DNA from: Polytrichum commune
Lineage: Eukaryota > Streptophyta > Polytrichopsida > Polytrichales > Polytrichaceae
Length of the DNA: 64,000 bases
Direction: 5' to 3'
Assembly: GCA_950295325.1 (NCBI GenBank)
Contig: OX485805.1
Coordinates: 47,516,758 to 47,580,757 of the forward strand
Shown here: positions 23,279-35,952 of the stretch, piece by piece
How the letters are laid out: the number at the start of each line of letters is the position of its first letter
How positions within the stretch are numbered: the first letter of the stretch is position 1
The notes under the pieces: model-generated
Seen by the model: the letters and a program-made list of their open reading frames with translations, nothing else
Database searches by the model: none
Told to the model about the DNA's origin: nothing
Made by a program: the position numbers and the translations under genes

Positions 23279-23668
23279 AGGTGGATGGGTCTTAAATGAT
23301 TACTTTTTCCGACTTGCCCACTTTCCCTAGGATGTGGAACACATGATGAGCAAAAGATCGTTAGCAAATTCGAATCGAGTACATATATAGCCACTTGCAT
23401 CATATTTTCCAGAGCTTATATGATTGTTTTATTCATTGATATAAAAATGAAGGTTCTCTTACAACTTATTAAATGGTCATATAGGTTCCTCTCAATTGTG
23501 TTGACTATTGAACCTAAAAATGATTAATGTATTTTGAGCATGTAGTCCAATTCTTTAAATTTAAAAACACATGTCTTTTTGGTGTCTGTTCTTGATGCCA
23601 CGTCCAACTACCTACCACTCAAATGTAGATGTCATATTAAGATAAGTAATAGGAATGCCGACCTTATC
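23279..23668. mobile_element. MITE, GGTTACTT family
   Basis: Begins GTGGATGGGTCTTAAATGATTACTT and ends near GATAAGTAATAG..GACCTTAT. It shares TTGACTATTGAACCT and CTCAAATGTAGATGTC with the copy in MYB intron 3, in reverse orientation. Confidence 0.65.
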
Positions 23669-24429
23669 CAACTTGGAGTGGCAAATGTTGAGTGGACATA
23701 CTTTGACTGAAGATGATATTTTGGTGCATAATAATTTCTCAAAATGTTGTGAGTGTTGGAAACATTTTAAGTGGACATAGTCTCAGGCGCTCTACCACAC
23801 TGTAAGTGGTGGTAAGTCTTCGAATGGATTTTAAGTTACACCAAGTGACAGGTACAATCAAATTCGGAAAGACGGTGGGGAGGCAGTGCCGCATATGATT
23901 CTAGTCTTGTTTTCTCCTTGACATCACATAATGTACCTAAGAAAGTCTCAAACTCATTCACATTGAAATCATGTGATTTAAGCTTGGTGAGGACTTTTAG
24001 GCATTAAGGTGTAGGTCATACATTGAATATATACATAATTGATTAATCGATCACATGAGGAATGTCACATTTTTGTGATGACGTTTTTTTCATCCTTTGT
24101 TTTTGGAAGGGAAGGGGGGAGGGGTTTCAGTATCCCATGTATGTCTAAGTTCAATCCATATCTTTTGGTTGAAGTTGTCTGACTCAAACACAAAGATTTT
24201 CCATCAAAACTAATATTCAAGTCAAATTAGACTACATCTGAGTCCAAAATCAACATGTTGAATTTTATTATAAGATCCTATAATAAGATTGTATGGTGAG
24301 ATTAAAGATACTAAAAGAGGATTGTATGGGTCGAATTGAAGACACTAAAAGAGACTCATTTGAATCAGAGTTAGATTCCAAGGACCAACAAACAATGGAT
24401 GAAATAATGGCCAATACGTAAATTATAGC

Positions 24430-25018
24430 CGAGCATGCATGGAATTTCACAATTGGACAACCAATTAAGACTTGGGTTGTGAAGGTTGCCAACCTATCAC
24501 CTCGTATTCATAGCGAGCATTCCATGGGCATTGTGCTTAGTTGGGTATAATAACAAAGATGGCATACATTTGCATTTCTTTTTTGAGATGGAAGATGAGA
24601 TTGGAACTGTAAAAGTTGTCGGTTTCAATGATGTTGAAACAAGGTTTTTCAAGGAAGAGACTATCGTCTAATCGGTGGTAGCGTCGAATCTAAGCCACAT
24701 AAATTCCGAGAAAGAAGAGATGAGTATGAAATTATATTGAATCACACATCAACGATTGAGCTTTGTGTTGGCATTGACGCCCCTCAAGACAACCACATCC
24801 TCTCAAAGCACGAAAGCGATCAGAGCATAAAATGGAATTTTTGGGAGCTTACGCTTGAGAATGCTGAATTGCAAATGAAGTGGAAAAAAAAGGTTATCAC
24901 CAGATATTTCACTTGCAAAAACAGTTCGAGAAGGCAACCTCCTCTAAGGAAATACTACATTAGATTGGAGTTAGTGGAGGGAGGAGATTATGTACTCAAT
25001 TTTTATAATTTCATGTGA
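24430..25018 (+). pseudogene. RPA1-like OB-fold fragment, frameshifted
   Basis: Residues readable across three frames line up with a DNA-binding OB-fold of replication protein A large subunit. They are PIKTWVVKVA (about 24451), FEMEDEIGTVKVVGFNDV..RFF (about 24577-24655) and then, after a frame change near 24660, YRLIGGSVESKPHKF..DEYEIILNH (about 24660-24740). In RPA70 DBD-A the same order is a W.I.ARV strand, LVDESGEIRATAFN..V..F, and YY.SKGTLK.A.KQF....NDYEM. The remainder to the stop at 25018 is not recognised. It is broken by stops and a frameshift, with no intact gene. RPA-like pieces are often carried by Helitrons, but no rolling-circle or helicase part is visible here. Confidence 0.5.
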
Positions 25019-26310
25019 AGAAGCTGCAGTGTTTTTGTTGGTTTTAAGGATTGCTCAATGACACTCATAATTTGTCCTAGATGATTAACCTGTACAATTG
25101 AGCATTGTATGTAAGTTTGAGAAATTTGATAATCTTACTTGTAAATGATAGGGTTTGATAACTTCAAAAAAAAAATCACTTTTAGTATTTCTCATTATAT
25201 TGATTTACTTTGTCAACACGCATCGGTACATTTTGTAGGTGCATAAGTAGTTACAATCAAGGCTTGGTGTTTTAGGTATATTTTAGACTTCGATAAATTG
25301 TTTCTGTGTGACAAGTGAACCAACATTCTAGTACATGTTTTATTGTCCAGTGTTTTTCATGCTTTATTTGGCTAAATACAAGTGGGTAAGGTGTTAATTA
25401 AAAAAGAATATCACAATTTGGAACATGGTGGATCATGGACTTGAGAATATGCATAAATATTCAAGGGTGTATATGTGAATCATGGAATCACGTGGTGGTT
25501 AATGTGCAAATATCTAGTGGGCATCGATATTGATATCGTAGGATGTGATACCATCTAGGTTTGTATTTATATCCATACACGTGTCCTTATTGATATCCAA
25601 GTTGTCACCGAGATACCTGCACAACATCAATCCTTACCACATATTCCACCTTGGTAATTTGTATGCACATGAAAGTAAAGTCTAATTCTATTTTTTAACT
25701 AAGTAATTGGACCTTAATCCCCAACAAGGTGCAAAGTGATGACAATTAAAAGGTAAACAACACACAAATTCAAGGAGCATTTTCATCAAGTTTGTGTTAA
25801 AGATTTACATCTACATCTAGTAAGGCCAACCCTCTTACAATAGGCTTACGACATGGAATTAAATCCCATCCCCCCTCTCCATCCCATATACACACACACT
25901 GAACTAGTTACAAAATAGACATGTTATATGGCCGCCAACTTGTAACGTTACAGACTCCCACATCACATTCCATTGGACTTTTAAAAAGCGGATGACTTGT
26001 TGTTTTGGAGATGGATGAATGATGATTTGGATCCATACGTGAATAGAAAAATGAATGAAAATGAATTAAACTATTATATGTAGACGATTCAAAGTTCATG
26101 TTGTGTAAGGCGAAGGGTCCAATTTGGTAACCAAGAAAACCCACATGTATTGTCCACTTGTGAGCCCAAAAACATACTAACTAGGAATGGGCTTGACATA
26201 GGGAGAGGTCATGAGGATAATGTGGCAAAGGTGATACAAAGAGCACATGGGTCCACCCCATCTATTTCTCTTCATCAATCCTAATCATAGCTGCCCAACA
26301 ATGTTACATA
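25019..26310. other. AT-rich intergenic DNA
   Basis: No gene, RNA or clear repeat recognised. Short ORFs only. Confidence 0.4.
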
Positions 26311-27739
26311 TACAGTCTAACCCTGATATATGACACTCGATAACACGACACCTCGATTTTACGCCACATTTCCCATTGACAAATTCTTATAGTGTTAATT
26401 TACCCCGATATTATGACTATGGCACTTGTAATACGACCATTTTTTAAATCCAATTTGCTATGTAATAGAGGTAATAAAGCACGCAGGTGGTGGGACCCAC
26501 ACTAAGGATTTGCCTTGGGATCGACACTACATGGTGAATTCATCAATGAGTTAACTTAAATTCAACTCAAGTTCATCGAGGAGGAGGCTTAAAGTGTTGT
26601 CCAAAAATGTCGCCCTCTGAGGTGGCCACGTCACTTGTCTTCGAGGGCCGTCCGATGATGTCCCCTTTTCCTTTTGGTCGTCGATGCTCAATCCTAAACC
26701 CTAAGATAGATAAACTTCAACTTAGTTAGGGTTTGCAGTCCTTGCAAATCGCGTAGGGTGCACTTCACCGATTGATTGTTGGGTGTTTCTCGACAAGATC
26801 CTACAACATCTGACACATCGTGAAAAATCTTTGTTGGTATGGCGCTTCATTGTTTAAAAAACCTTGGTTCAAAACATATGCTGCACTTTTGGGTGGAGGT
26901 TGAAGAGTTTAGAAAATGTTGGATCTGCCATGGGTGAGTCACTCTATAGGACTGTTGGGCATCACGTGCGGCGGAGGGTTATTTGTTTAGGGGCTATTTA
27001 CTTCCAAAGCATTAATTAAAGGTTCCTTATAATTACTCAATTCTCTAAAACAACATGTTTGTTTGCACCCTACCATAACTCATAATTCCCATGTCAAATG
27101 CAATTTATTGTAGTCTATATTCCTTTTAATTAATAAAATGTAAACCATGTCCATACATACTATTGCAAACACGGTTCTATACTAACTATAATTGCAAGAA
27201 ACTTATGATTGAGGATTGTATTACAAAACACGACAACACTATTTCACCACATAATACAATTTGACTCCCATGTGTTTATGCATCAGACCTGATAAATTCA
27301 TTTAACTAGGAAGACTACAAATTGAATACTTCCAACCAGTTGAAACTGAACCATGTAGGAGGCAAACACCTGCAAATATATTATTTTAATACATCAATCA
27401 AAACACAACCATGTTAAACTTGCATATCATACATAATCATAACAACAACTAAAACATCATACACCATATGCAATACAGAAGTTCAAGTGTATTCACCAAA
27501 ATAATTGATTGTGTGCTAAAAAACACAACATCCACTCCTTAGGAGTTTGTACATGAGCACAAAAAAAAATCCTATATGGGTATTAGAAAATGACAACCTC
27601 ATAATGGGTATAAATGTTTTTCATTTTAGTTATAATATCAACAATTTTAGTGTTGATGACCACGTATGCACACAAAATAACTTGCGCACAATTTGGTAAG
27701 CCTTGACCTCCTCTGCATGGGTTATGACACCAAAAAATG

Positions 27740-28640
27740 TTTACTATATGGATGAGAACTGGTTTATTTTATCATGCCCAACCAAACGCAAGAAATAGAT
27801 TGTGAACGCAAATTTCAAAAGAACTGTCTCACTTTCGCTCTTGCCATAAACCTGACACGCACTAAGAAGGTGAAACTTGTGATTAATTACAAATCTCCAT
27901 GTCCAAGATGCTTTGGAAGGTGCTTGCCAACAAATTATGTGTGGTGGTTTGCAATCCAAATGGTATGGATGACATTAGATGTATTTAAGAGTTGGATAAT
28001 GATCCTCGATGTACATTTCAAATCTCAAAAGTGGAAGATATTTTAATTATGAACAATTATTCTATTCATTCCCTTAAGCAAGTTTGGTTTTTCAACCTTG
28101 TAGCTAAGCAACATTACCATTGCTTTCTTACCACTTAATGTTACAAATATGGTACAACCTTTGGATAAGGGAATAATTGTTTCATTCAATTTGGTTAAGA
28201 AAAAGCTTTTCATCATGGGTTCTCTCTCTATTTGATTCTTCTACTACTCACTGAGACTTCAAGAAAATAATGCCTAATATAAGGCATGCTATCATATGGT
28301 GATCTAAAGTGTGGAGAAAGATGAATCCCCAAACCATACAAACAACTAGAGGATGTCCAAAATTTTATTTGCATATTAGAGTGCCAAATTTGTCATGGAT
28401 GATGAATGTGAGAAATCAATAATGAAAGAAGCAACAAACGAATTGGCAAGTCTCATTTCCTCTTTGAATCTTGGAAGTGAAGAATTGTCTATTGAAGAAT
28501 ATGTGCAATTGGTAGGAGAGGAAATTGTTGATGTAGAGTACATCATGGTTGAGTTGGTGGATTTGGCACGGGGTAGAGAAATCCATTTGGGTTTGGATTT
28601 GGATGAAGAGCCAACGGAGGAAATTGATGTGGGTGACTAG
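27740..28640 (+). pseudogene. pogo/Tigger-type transposase remnant
   Basis: Blocks match the intact transposase at 60167-61882 in order: a DE..LF first-Asp region (about 27750), FALAINLTRTKKVKLV and PCPRCFGR (about 27837-27920), ITIAFLPLNVT..VQPLDKG with the third catalytic Asp (about 28117-28175), and the acidic C-terminal tail from Met at 28395 (SLISSLNLG, EEY, EEIVDVEY). Stops and frameshifts separate them, so it is non-functional. Confidence 0.75.
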
Positions 28641-28873
28641 CCAACACCAAAAGTCAAGCTTCCTCAAGCCTGTAAGTATGCCCAATTACTCTCAAATTTT
28701 GCAGTGGAGCTTCCTTTGTAGTATTTAGTTGTAGATGTGACAAACATGAAATCTTTTATGGATAAATTGAACAAGATGTCAATTTCCAACATCAATTAAC
28801 ATCATTAAAAGACAATAAAATTCTCACTTTCGTTGTGTGATATATGGTGAAGACATCATGGATTTCTTTTTAA

Positions 28874-28903
28874 AATTTTAATTTTAATTTTAATTTTAAT
28901 AAA
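28874..28903. repeat. TTTTAA short tandem repeat
   Basis: Several consecutive TTTTAA units within the decayed pogo-like element. Confidence 0.7.
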
Positions 28904-29194
28904 TTCCATATTGTGTGACATTGTGAGCATATCTCTTTAATAAAATAAAATAAAAAACTTGTATTTTCATACTTATGTATCTTCATTGTGTATACAAAGA
29001 GACATTTTACATTGAATTAGGCCATTTTCTTGAAATGTCATACTCTTTGAGGCCAAAATGTCATGTTATGCAAAATAAGACACTTCCATGCACGGCCAAA
29101 CGTGTCATATTAAAGGGGGAGAAAAGTAACTATTTTCCACATTACATATTGATAGAAGTTCTCACAGTTTGATAGAGCATGGTTCCAACATAGC

Positions 29195-29545
29195 TATAAT
29201 GTAGACAACTATATTTGAGTGGTATGTGATTAGGTGTGCATCTAAGAACATACAACAACAAACATACGTTCATAAGAGATTATACTACGTGTTGAAAATA
29301 CGCTAATTATTTTGGACTCAAATAGTCAACATGATTGAGGGGACATATATGACCATTTAACAAGCACAAGAGTTTTCTTATTGAGAATGAATGCGCTAAT
29401 CATATGAGCTCTAAAATTATGAGACAAATGGGTATAGGCACGATTTGGATCTGCTAATCATCTTGTACTAATCACGTGATTCACATCCTAAGACAAGTGG
29501 GCTAGTGGGATAAGTGACCATTTAAGACCCCTCTACCGTAGCCTT
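29195..29545. mobile_element. MITE, GGTTACTT family (diverged)
   Basis: Shares ATATTTGAGTGGT, TCAAATAGTCAACAT and ATAAGTGACCATTTAAGACCCCTCTACC with the copy in MYB intron 3, same orientation. The terminal GGTTACTT is eroded on the left. Confidence 0.6.
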
Positions 29546-29646
29546 GAAGAAAACCCACATACGGAACCCACTTGTGAGCCCAAAACGGACTAGGTAGGAA
29601 GGGGCTTGGCATGATACGGAGCCTTCATGAGGAGAATGTGGGGAGA

Positions 29647-29669
29647 GGGAGAGAGAGAGAGAGAGAGAC
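29647..29669. repeat. GA microsatellite
   Basis: A pure GA run just downstream of the MITE copy at 29.2-29.5 kb. Confidence 0.85.
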
Positions 29670-29926
29670 CCATCCATTGCTCTCCATCGTTCCCCATCAT
29701 GAGTGGCCGGCCCGGGACAAAAACTCCACATGACACCTCCCCCCCGACGGGGACAACGGAGGTGCCAACCCTTGACCGCGTTCACACACGCAACTTTGTT
29801 TGTGTGGCCACCCTTGGGCCGTTCAAGGGTGCAATGCGTTTGCAATGGTGTAAGCTCGACAAAGCATACGGCTTCCTTTGTAGATGTCACAAAACTAGTC
29901 TCTGCCTATAAGGCTGTGTGGAACTA

Positions 29927-30487
29927 CAGTAATCTCCCGCTTAAGTACGCGTCCTAGACAAGTGCGCAATTTTTTTTTTTGACAAAGATTGGGGTTCATG
30001 TTTTTATTGTTTGAACATGTCATGCAGAGTTGTTTGTCGCGAGTGCATGAATTTTTCTACGCTTGACATTCAATGTCAGTTTGTTAACGTTTCGCTGAAA
30101 CGTCTCAAATGATCGTCGCAGTTCATCATACATTTGTTCGGCTTCCGTTTGAGAATTGGAGCAAAGCAATTGGTCATCGATGTTGAGGACAGTGTTGTCT
30201 AGAGCTTCAAAGCCTTTGAAGTTGGTAGCACTCTTAGATTCAGCAAATGGCTCAATAAGCTGGGTTTCGCCATTGATAGGTGGTTCTTCTTCAAATCGCA
30301 TCGTTTCCAGAACTTCATCAATGTCCTCCAACATAAAATTACAATATTCTTCATTGTTTGCGTCATTGATATTTTATAAACCGCTCATTTCTTCTGGTAC
30401 AATGGAAATCTATAAAGTATGCACCTATCAACTAAGTGTGCACCAACGGCTCCAGTTCAAAGTGCGTACTTAAGCGGGAGATTATTG
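29927..30487. mobile_element. Short pogo-like element, 561 bp, TA target duplication
   Basis: The left end CAGTAATCTCCCGCTTAAGT and the right end CTTAAGCGGGAGATTATTG are inverted repeats of about 24 bp with one mismatch. Both are flanked by TA (29925-29926 and 30488-30489). The minus-strand ORF 30334-30020 (MLEDIDEVLETM..., ending in a basic segment KRRKIHALATN) may be the C-terminal end of a transposase left after internal deletion. TA duplication and CAGT ends fit the pogo group. The family differs from the 58290 element. Confidence 0.75.
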
Positions 30488-30488
30488 T

Positions 30489-31023
30489 ACATCATTTATG
30501 GTATTTAGTGTCACGTACACTATTGACGAAGGGCCTAGACTAGGTGTCTAGAGGTCTCAAAGTGTCACATCTGCTACTTGCCACTATGATACTATTCGTC
30601 AACTAAGTAACTTTTTAAAGTGGAAAGCTATTTATAATATGGAATTTGGTGTAGCACATTGGGATTCTTGAATGATAGTTTTGCGTTTTAGTATCCAGGG
30701 GAAGATATTTTTCAGCATACTAATGACAAGTGTCATATGTTTACATTTTAGTAAGCAAGATGAAGATATTCCTGAGCATACTAATGCAATTGTATTTTTT
30801 TGTAAATTTTACTTCACTTGTAGACCATTTTGTAACGCAAGCATACACCTCATAACACTATATAACAAACTCATAAGGATATTAGTAGGCACACGTGAAC
30901 GCCAATTGTCATAGGGTGACACTAAATGATGAAGTTGTTGATCATTGATGTAACCTAGCATACGCCTCAAAATAGGGTAAATGACACTATTATGCATGTG
31001 ACACTAAATACCATGAACAATGT
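30489..31023. mobile_element. MITE with ends ACAT...GTATTTAGTGTCAC, 535 bp
   Basis: The left end ACATCATTTATGGTATTTAG (then TGTCAC) and the right end GTGACACTAAATACCATGAA (then CAATGT) are inverted repeats of about 26 bp. It begins at the TA that closes the 29927-30487 element, so the two abut. No conserved ORF. Confidence 0.6.
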
Positions 31024-31051
31024 AACACTAAGGTAAGCTGCCCTTACCAAT

Positions 31052-31125
31052 GAACGGGGAGAACCGATTGTTAGTTATAGATAAACCAATTGAGTTTGAA
31101 AAATAACCAGTTGAGATGGTCAACT
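31052..31125 (-). repeat. AACCGGTT-family tail, inverted fragment
   Basis: Reverse complement of the tail of the unit at 33459-33675: GGGGAGAACCGATTGTTAGTTATAG and TTGAGTTTGAAAAATAACC. Confidence 0.6.
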
Positions 31126-31137
31126 TTATACCATGCA

Positions 31138-31840
31138 ATGGGGTGGACTCTTTATTGGAAACTCAAATGACGTGCGTGGGTCACTATGAAATTAAACCCT
31201 CTATATACAAGATGTTTATAGAAAAAATAAATGTATACATACTAACTACAAGCTAGAAAATGGACTCATGTATTTATACTAAGCTTTTCAATTCAATGTG
31301 ATAAATGCCTCCACTACATATACAAGATGTAATTTATGAATTAAATATGCCTTTATTACATATGAAAATCACTTTCAATTTCCAATGAGGAAAATCACTG
31401 AACATGTTTTCATCCATAGGATGTAACTCAATGATTACATCATACTAACAAAACAAAAGCACAATAACTTACCCGTAATATGGAGAGCAAAACTCAATGA
31501 AGCCCATGAGCACTCCAAGCACCTTTGGTTTGTAAACACCTAGAACCCAAAATGCTAACCCTAACAAGAATGGACAAGACTGTCATTGAGAACTATCACC
31601 ATATGACAACATTGGATGAAAATGTGAATTGGATGAAACTAACACATCTATTGTCAAGTTTTCCTCTAAAGCTTAGGGCCCTCTTTTGTACATCTACCCT
31701 TACTTCAGATTTCTTAATAAACTTTTTGGATGTACGCACTAGAGAAAAATAATACCTCTTCTTTATGTATACTATGTACACTAGTGCCTTAAAAAACACG
31801 CCTTTTGACACTCACATTAGTTTGTACATGGTCCACCCCC
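31138..31840. mobile_element. TIR repeat copy 1 (GGGGTGGACTCTTTATTGG family)
   Basis: About 700 bp starting GGGGTGGACTC and ending GGTCCACCCC. It shares long stretches with 33760-34245 in the same orientation, such as GGCTAGAAAATGGACTCATGTATTTAT and CCTTATGTATACTATGTAC. No protein recognised. Confidence 0.6.
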
Positions 31841-33455
31841 ACGGGATAACGCGTAAGAGTCTTTTATTAATTTGAGGGTGTTGTTCACCTTTTGTGGAAC
31901 ACTTCTTACACCACCTCGTTCAGTGGGTAGATCCTAGATTGGTTGAAGTAATTGGACAATGTTGGTGCTATTCTTACACCCCTCTTACACCGCTACTATG
32001 ATTGGCCAAAGTGGTCATTTTTTGTACTTAATGCCGCATATGAACTGTGGTTTTTATCTTTGGCTTACTTAATGCACTGTCGCACTCACTTGTGGAAACT
32101 TTTAACAATGAATATAAGTGCCACTTGGAAGGTTGTGTTATTTTGAAACACACATACCTCAAATTGGTTAGTTGGTTTTGAGGGAAAATAATGTACGTCA
32201 CCCATATCAAATATGAACAAATGTCAATTAGTGTCACTATAATTTCCATCGGGAAGATTAAGTTTCTCAACATGCATGAACCACTCATTCAACAATGAAG
32301 TTGCATGATTTAGTATTTTTATTTAGAAAGTTTTATATGTGTTCTATACGATGTGCATAATTATTTCTATTAAAAATAATTAGATAATGGCCATTGGTGG
32401 ACCCACCTCATGGCCACCTGCGTCTTCGCTAGGTTCACCCAATGGACAGTGTATAACAAGCAACTAGTCACGAGAGTGCTCTGCCCTATTATTGTCACGC
32501 ATACAGGGCTAGTTCCAGTTAGTGGTTCAACTAAGGCCAAACCTTAGCTCATATTATAGACCACTTGAAATCAACAAACACTTGGACTCCACTTAAAAAA
32601 TGAGTTGCTAACATTAACACTTTTAGAATCACATCACATACGTGACTAGTGCCAATTGGCTGCCAAATTTTTATCTCATTTGAGATACCATCACTTAGTC
32701 TCTTCCCATAAGGTGGAGCCAATTTTTTTTTTGTCACTTGTCCCACTTGGCCACTATGCAAGTATGGCAACCACTTTCAAGCTAGCTAGAAGCCTTCGTA
32801 CTGTGAGGTGACTACGAGTCACTTATCCACAAGGCGGTGTGCTATGAATGAACTTAATAGGATCCACAAATTAAAAACAAGAAATTAAGTACCACCCTCA
32901 CTATATGACATATAGATAAAGAATGTTGATGTTGATAGATAGTACAATATTTAATAATAATTAACGATGTAGTTTAGTGCAAAATAAGCCTATTATGGGT
33001 CCCTCATTCATCTAGTGAAAGAAATTGGATGTAACATGCAACTTGCATTTTTTGTTTTCCTTTCTTGGGGAGGGAGGCTACTGTGGCACATGAATTGACT
33101 TCAAAAATCTTGAATTAAGGTTGAAATAACCGGTAAAATGAGAGACTTTGCATCTGTCTAAGAGGAGTGATAGCTAGGAATTATTTTCTTGCAAAGAGAA
33201 ACATATTCGAAGAAGAATATCAAAAATAAAAAATAAAAAGTAAAAAATCATGAATATGGAAATTGCTACAGATTTCAAAGCGGCAAAGTTAGGGTAACAC
33301 ATAGTCAATCTATAGGTTGACCCATTATTGCTTGGTTATGATAGTTGTCAAAAACTCTTATGAGGGTAATCAATCACAACACGTCATCACATGAACTCTA
33401 ACTTCATTCGCCTAAAAATAATAGATCTCATTCATGTCAACATTACATGACCTAG
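31841..33455. other. AT-rich intergenic DNA
   Basis: No gene or RNA recognised. Scattered GACACTAAAT-like motifs and poly-A/T tracts only. Confidence 0.4.
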
Positions 33456-33458
33456 TGA

Positions 33459-33675
33459 TCGGGGAGATTTTTGGACATAACCGGTTGAGATCCTCATGTT
33501 TGCAAGTCCAACCGGTTACATGTTGACAACCTCCGGTTTTCCTTTACTAAATTGGGGTATATTCTATAAATTCTTCTAAAATGATCGGTAATTAACCTGC
33601 AGTCTTGAACTTCAACCGGTTATTTCTCAAACTCAACCGGTTCATTTGTAACTAATTGCCGGTTCTCCTGGATCA
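33459..33675 (+). repeat. AACCGGTT-family dispersed repeat
   Basis: Contains AACCGGTT or close variants five times, and the blocks GGGGAGATTTTTGGACATAACC and GGGGTATATTCTATAAATTC. It matches 22712-22940 and 63850-64000 in the same orientation. Confidence 0.65.
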
Positions 33676-33759
33676 TTGATATGATCTTAGTGAGCAATTC
33701 AATTTTCATGGTTGGCTATGGATGCCTCGACCTTAGTAGAGGGGAACTCTAGTCCCAGG

Positions 33760-34245
33760 GGGTGGGCTCTTCATTGGAAACCTAAATGACATGCATGGGT
33801 GACTATGAAATAAAAACCCCTATATGAAGAATTTTCTAGAGAAAAAATGTATACGTATTAATAGTAGGCTAGAAAATGGACTCATGTATTTATGCTAGGT
33901 TTTTTAATTTAATGTGATAAATACATTTACTACATACACAAAAGATAAATCATGAAATAAACATGTTTTTGTTACATATACAAGTCATTGGGGAATATCA
34001 CCATATGACCACAATGGATGAAAGTGTAATTGGATAATACTAACACATCTACTGCCATTTCTTTCATAGATCTTAGGGTCTCCTTTTGTACACTTATTTT
34101 TACTTCAAAGTTCTCAGTAGCCATTTTAAATGTAAACACCAATGAATAACAATACCTCCCCCTTATGTATACTATGTACGCTAATGCCTCAAATTAAACC
34201 ATTTCTACTCTCACGCTACTTCGTACATGGTATGAAGAGTCCAAC
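33760..34245. mobile_element. TIR repeat copy 2 (GGTGGGCTCTTCATTGG family)
   Basis: Direct copy of 31138-31840 lacking about 200 bp of the middle. It starts GGTGGGCTCTTCAT and ends ATGAAGAGTCCAACC, which are inverted repeats. Confidence 0.6.
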
Positions 34246-35944
34246 CTTGAGACTCGGGTGGTGTTCATTAACCACAAGTCTATAGGAGATATGTTTGTAG
34301 GTTGAATCATTAAGATGCAACTTTGTTTTTGGGACTAGTTGCAGGCTATTCCAGGATGCAACACTTTTGTAATGGTGTAAGTGAAGAGCATGATCACATG
34401 TTGTACACCAAGCACTAACACAAAGGGGTGCTAAATCAGGTAACATTACTTTAGAAAGGAGTGTAATCAATAAAACTGGAGAACATGAAATGGGAGTTTC
34501 CTTGTACATAGCGATCAATAGAAACATTTGGAGAAACATGCAAGGCCAAAGGATACTTATGCTCGATTGATAGTTTTTTTGTTACAAATCAAGCATGTAT
34601 TTTGATTATTTAAAATATTACTTTGTCTCTAAAATATTGTGTAACCCAAAATTGAGGTGATGTTTTAGAGTAAAACATAGATGTCAATTGCGTTTATCTT
34701 TGTTTTTGAAAATGTCACGTGACACCTTGGATTTGATGTTGAACATCAAATAAAATCTCTCAAACATACACATTGATCACAAGGAAACAACCAATGGAGA
34801 TCTGGTCATTGCGAGGCAACATGAAGGTAGGCCGGTTGGCCATTGAAAGCCTTGGCATGCAACACTGATCATAACCTTACTCAACTGATGAGTTGTGTTC
34901 ATGAGCCTCACAATAGATTTGAGAATAAAAGCTCCGGATGTTAGAATCCTATAGCTTCATATTGAATATGAGGCCAAGCCAGCTAAACAAAGCCCAATAG
35001 CTGAGAAATGTTATGAAAGCCTTGGAAACTCATAAAGAGGACATAATTACCACAAATTTAAGGTAAGGCTCCGCAGTACTTGGTGCTACTGCATGTAAGT
35101 TAGAATACTCCACACTCAAGTGAATCTACCATAAATGAAAACCTTTAATTTATTGGGTGACCCTCTCACATGAAGTACATTATATATTTGGATTTAGTGT
35201 CATATGGTATTTTATGTCAATGCGGTAATTTGTTTGTTGACACTTTCTATGAACAAATTCACAAATATTGGCATTCCAACATACTTTCAGTTCACCATGC
35301 CAAGTATCGAAATGAAGTTTGGTATAATTTACATCCTAACAAATACGTGATGAAAAGTTGACATGGATGATTGAAGTTTGGATGAAAAATCAGTGATTGA
35401 GTGACAGTAATTGCCAGAACCATAAATCTATAATCCCAAAAACAAGTTACAAGAAATGACAAATAATGTTGGGTTTTCATTTAGTGTTGGTGACACTATA
35501 GTATTTAGTGTAGTGTAGTTCTAATTTCTTTGTTTGGATATCATTTGCATAAGGGTTTTAGACCTTTATTTTTACACGACCTACATTAAAACCAACACCT
35601 TTACCACATGTTCAAGTGGTGTACTTCCTCATAATCAATATGTATATATTGCACAAGATTCCTAGATGTGAGTTTCATGTTAATGTCAATGATGGATGTA
35701 CATAACATAATTTGTAGACTACATAATTGGGAGAAGACATAATCTGAGAGTGGATGATGACATAGGAAGTGAGGCCCATGGTAGAGGGCACTACTAGAAT
35801 CAGAGCCTCCGCGAGACAAAGCCAAGCATTGAGCCCACATTCCAACAATGCCCCCTACCAAAGGCCTCACCACACCAAAAAAACCCATCAACAACAACGA
35901 TCATAGATTGTGAATGGCTAACATTGACCTCGTCATTACCATAA
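34246..35944. other. Intergenic, nothing recognised
   Basis: AT-rich with short ORFs only. No protein family, RNA gene or clear repeat seen. Confidence 0.4.
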
Positions 35945-35952
35945 CATTTCAT

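Larger units (their letters stand above)
26313..29170 (+). mobile_element. Decayed pogo/Tigger-type transposon
   Basis: A TA (26311-26312) followed by CAGTCTAACCCTGATATATG matches the left end of the intact element at 58290. Inside, about 27740-28650, are remnants of the same transposase. I could not find the right end; a MITE lies from about 29190 and may have replaced it. The right boundary given is therefore approximate. Confidence 0.6.

Noticed and set aside
29522..29957. Several 84-122-codon ORFs on both strands
   Set aside because: They overlap each other on opposite strands across a GA repeat and a MITE edge, and no family is recognised.
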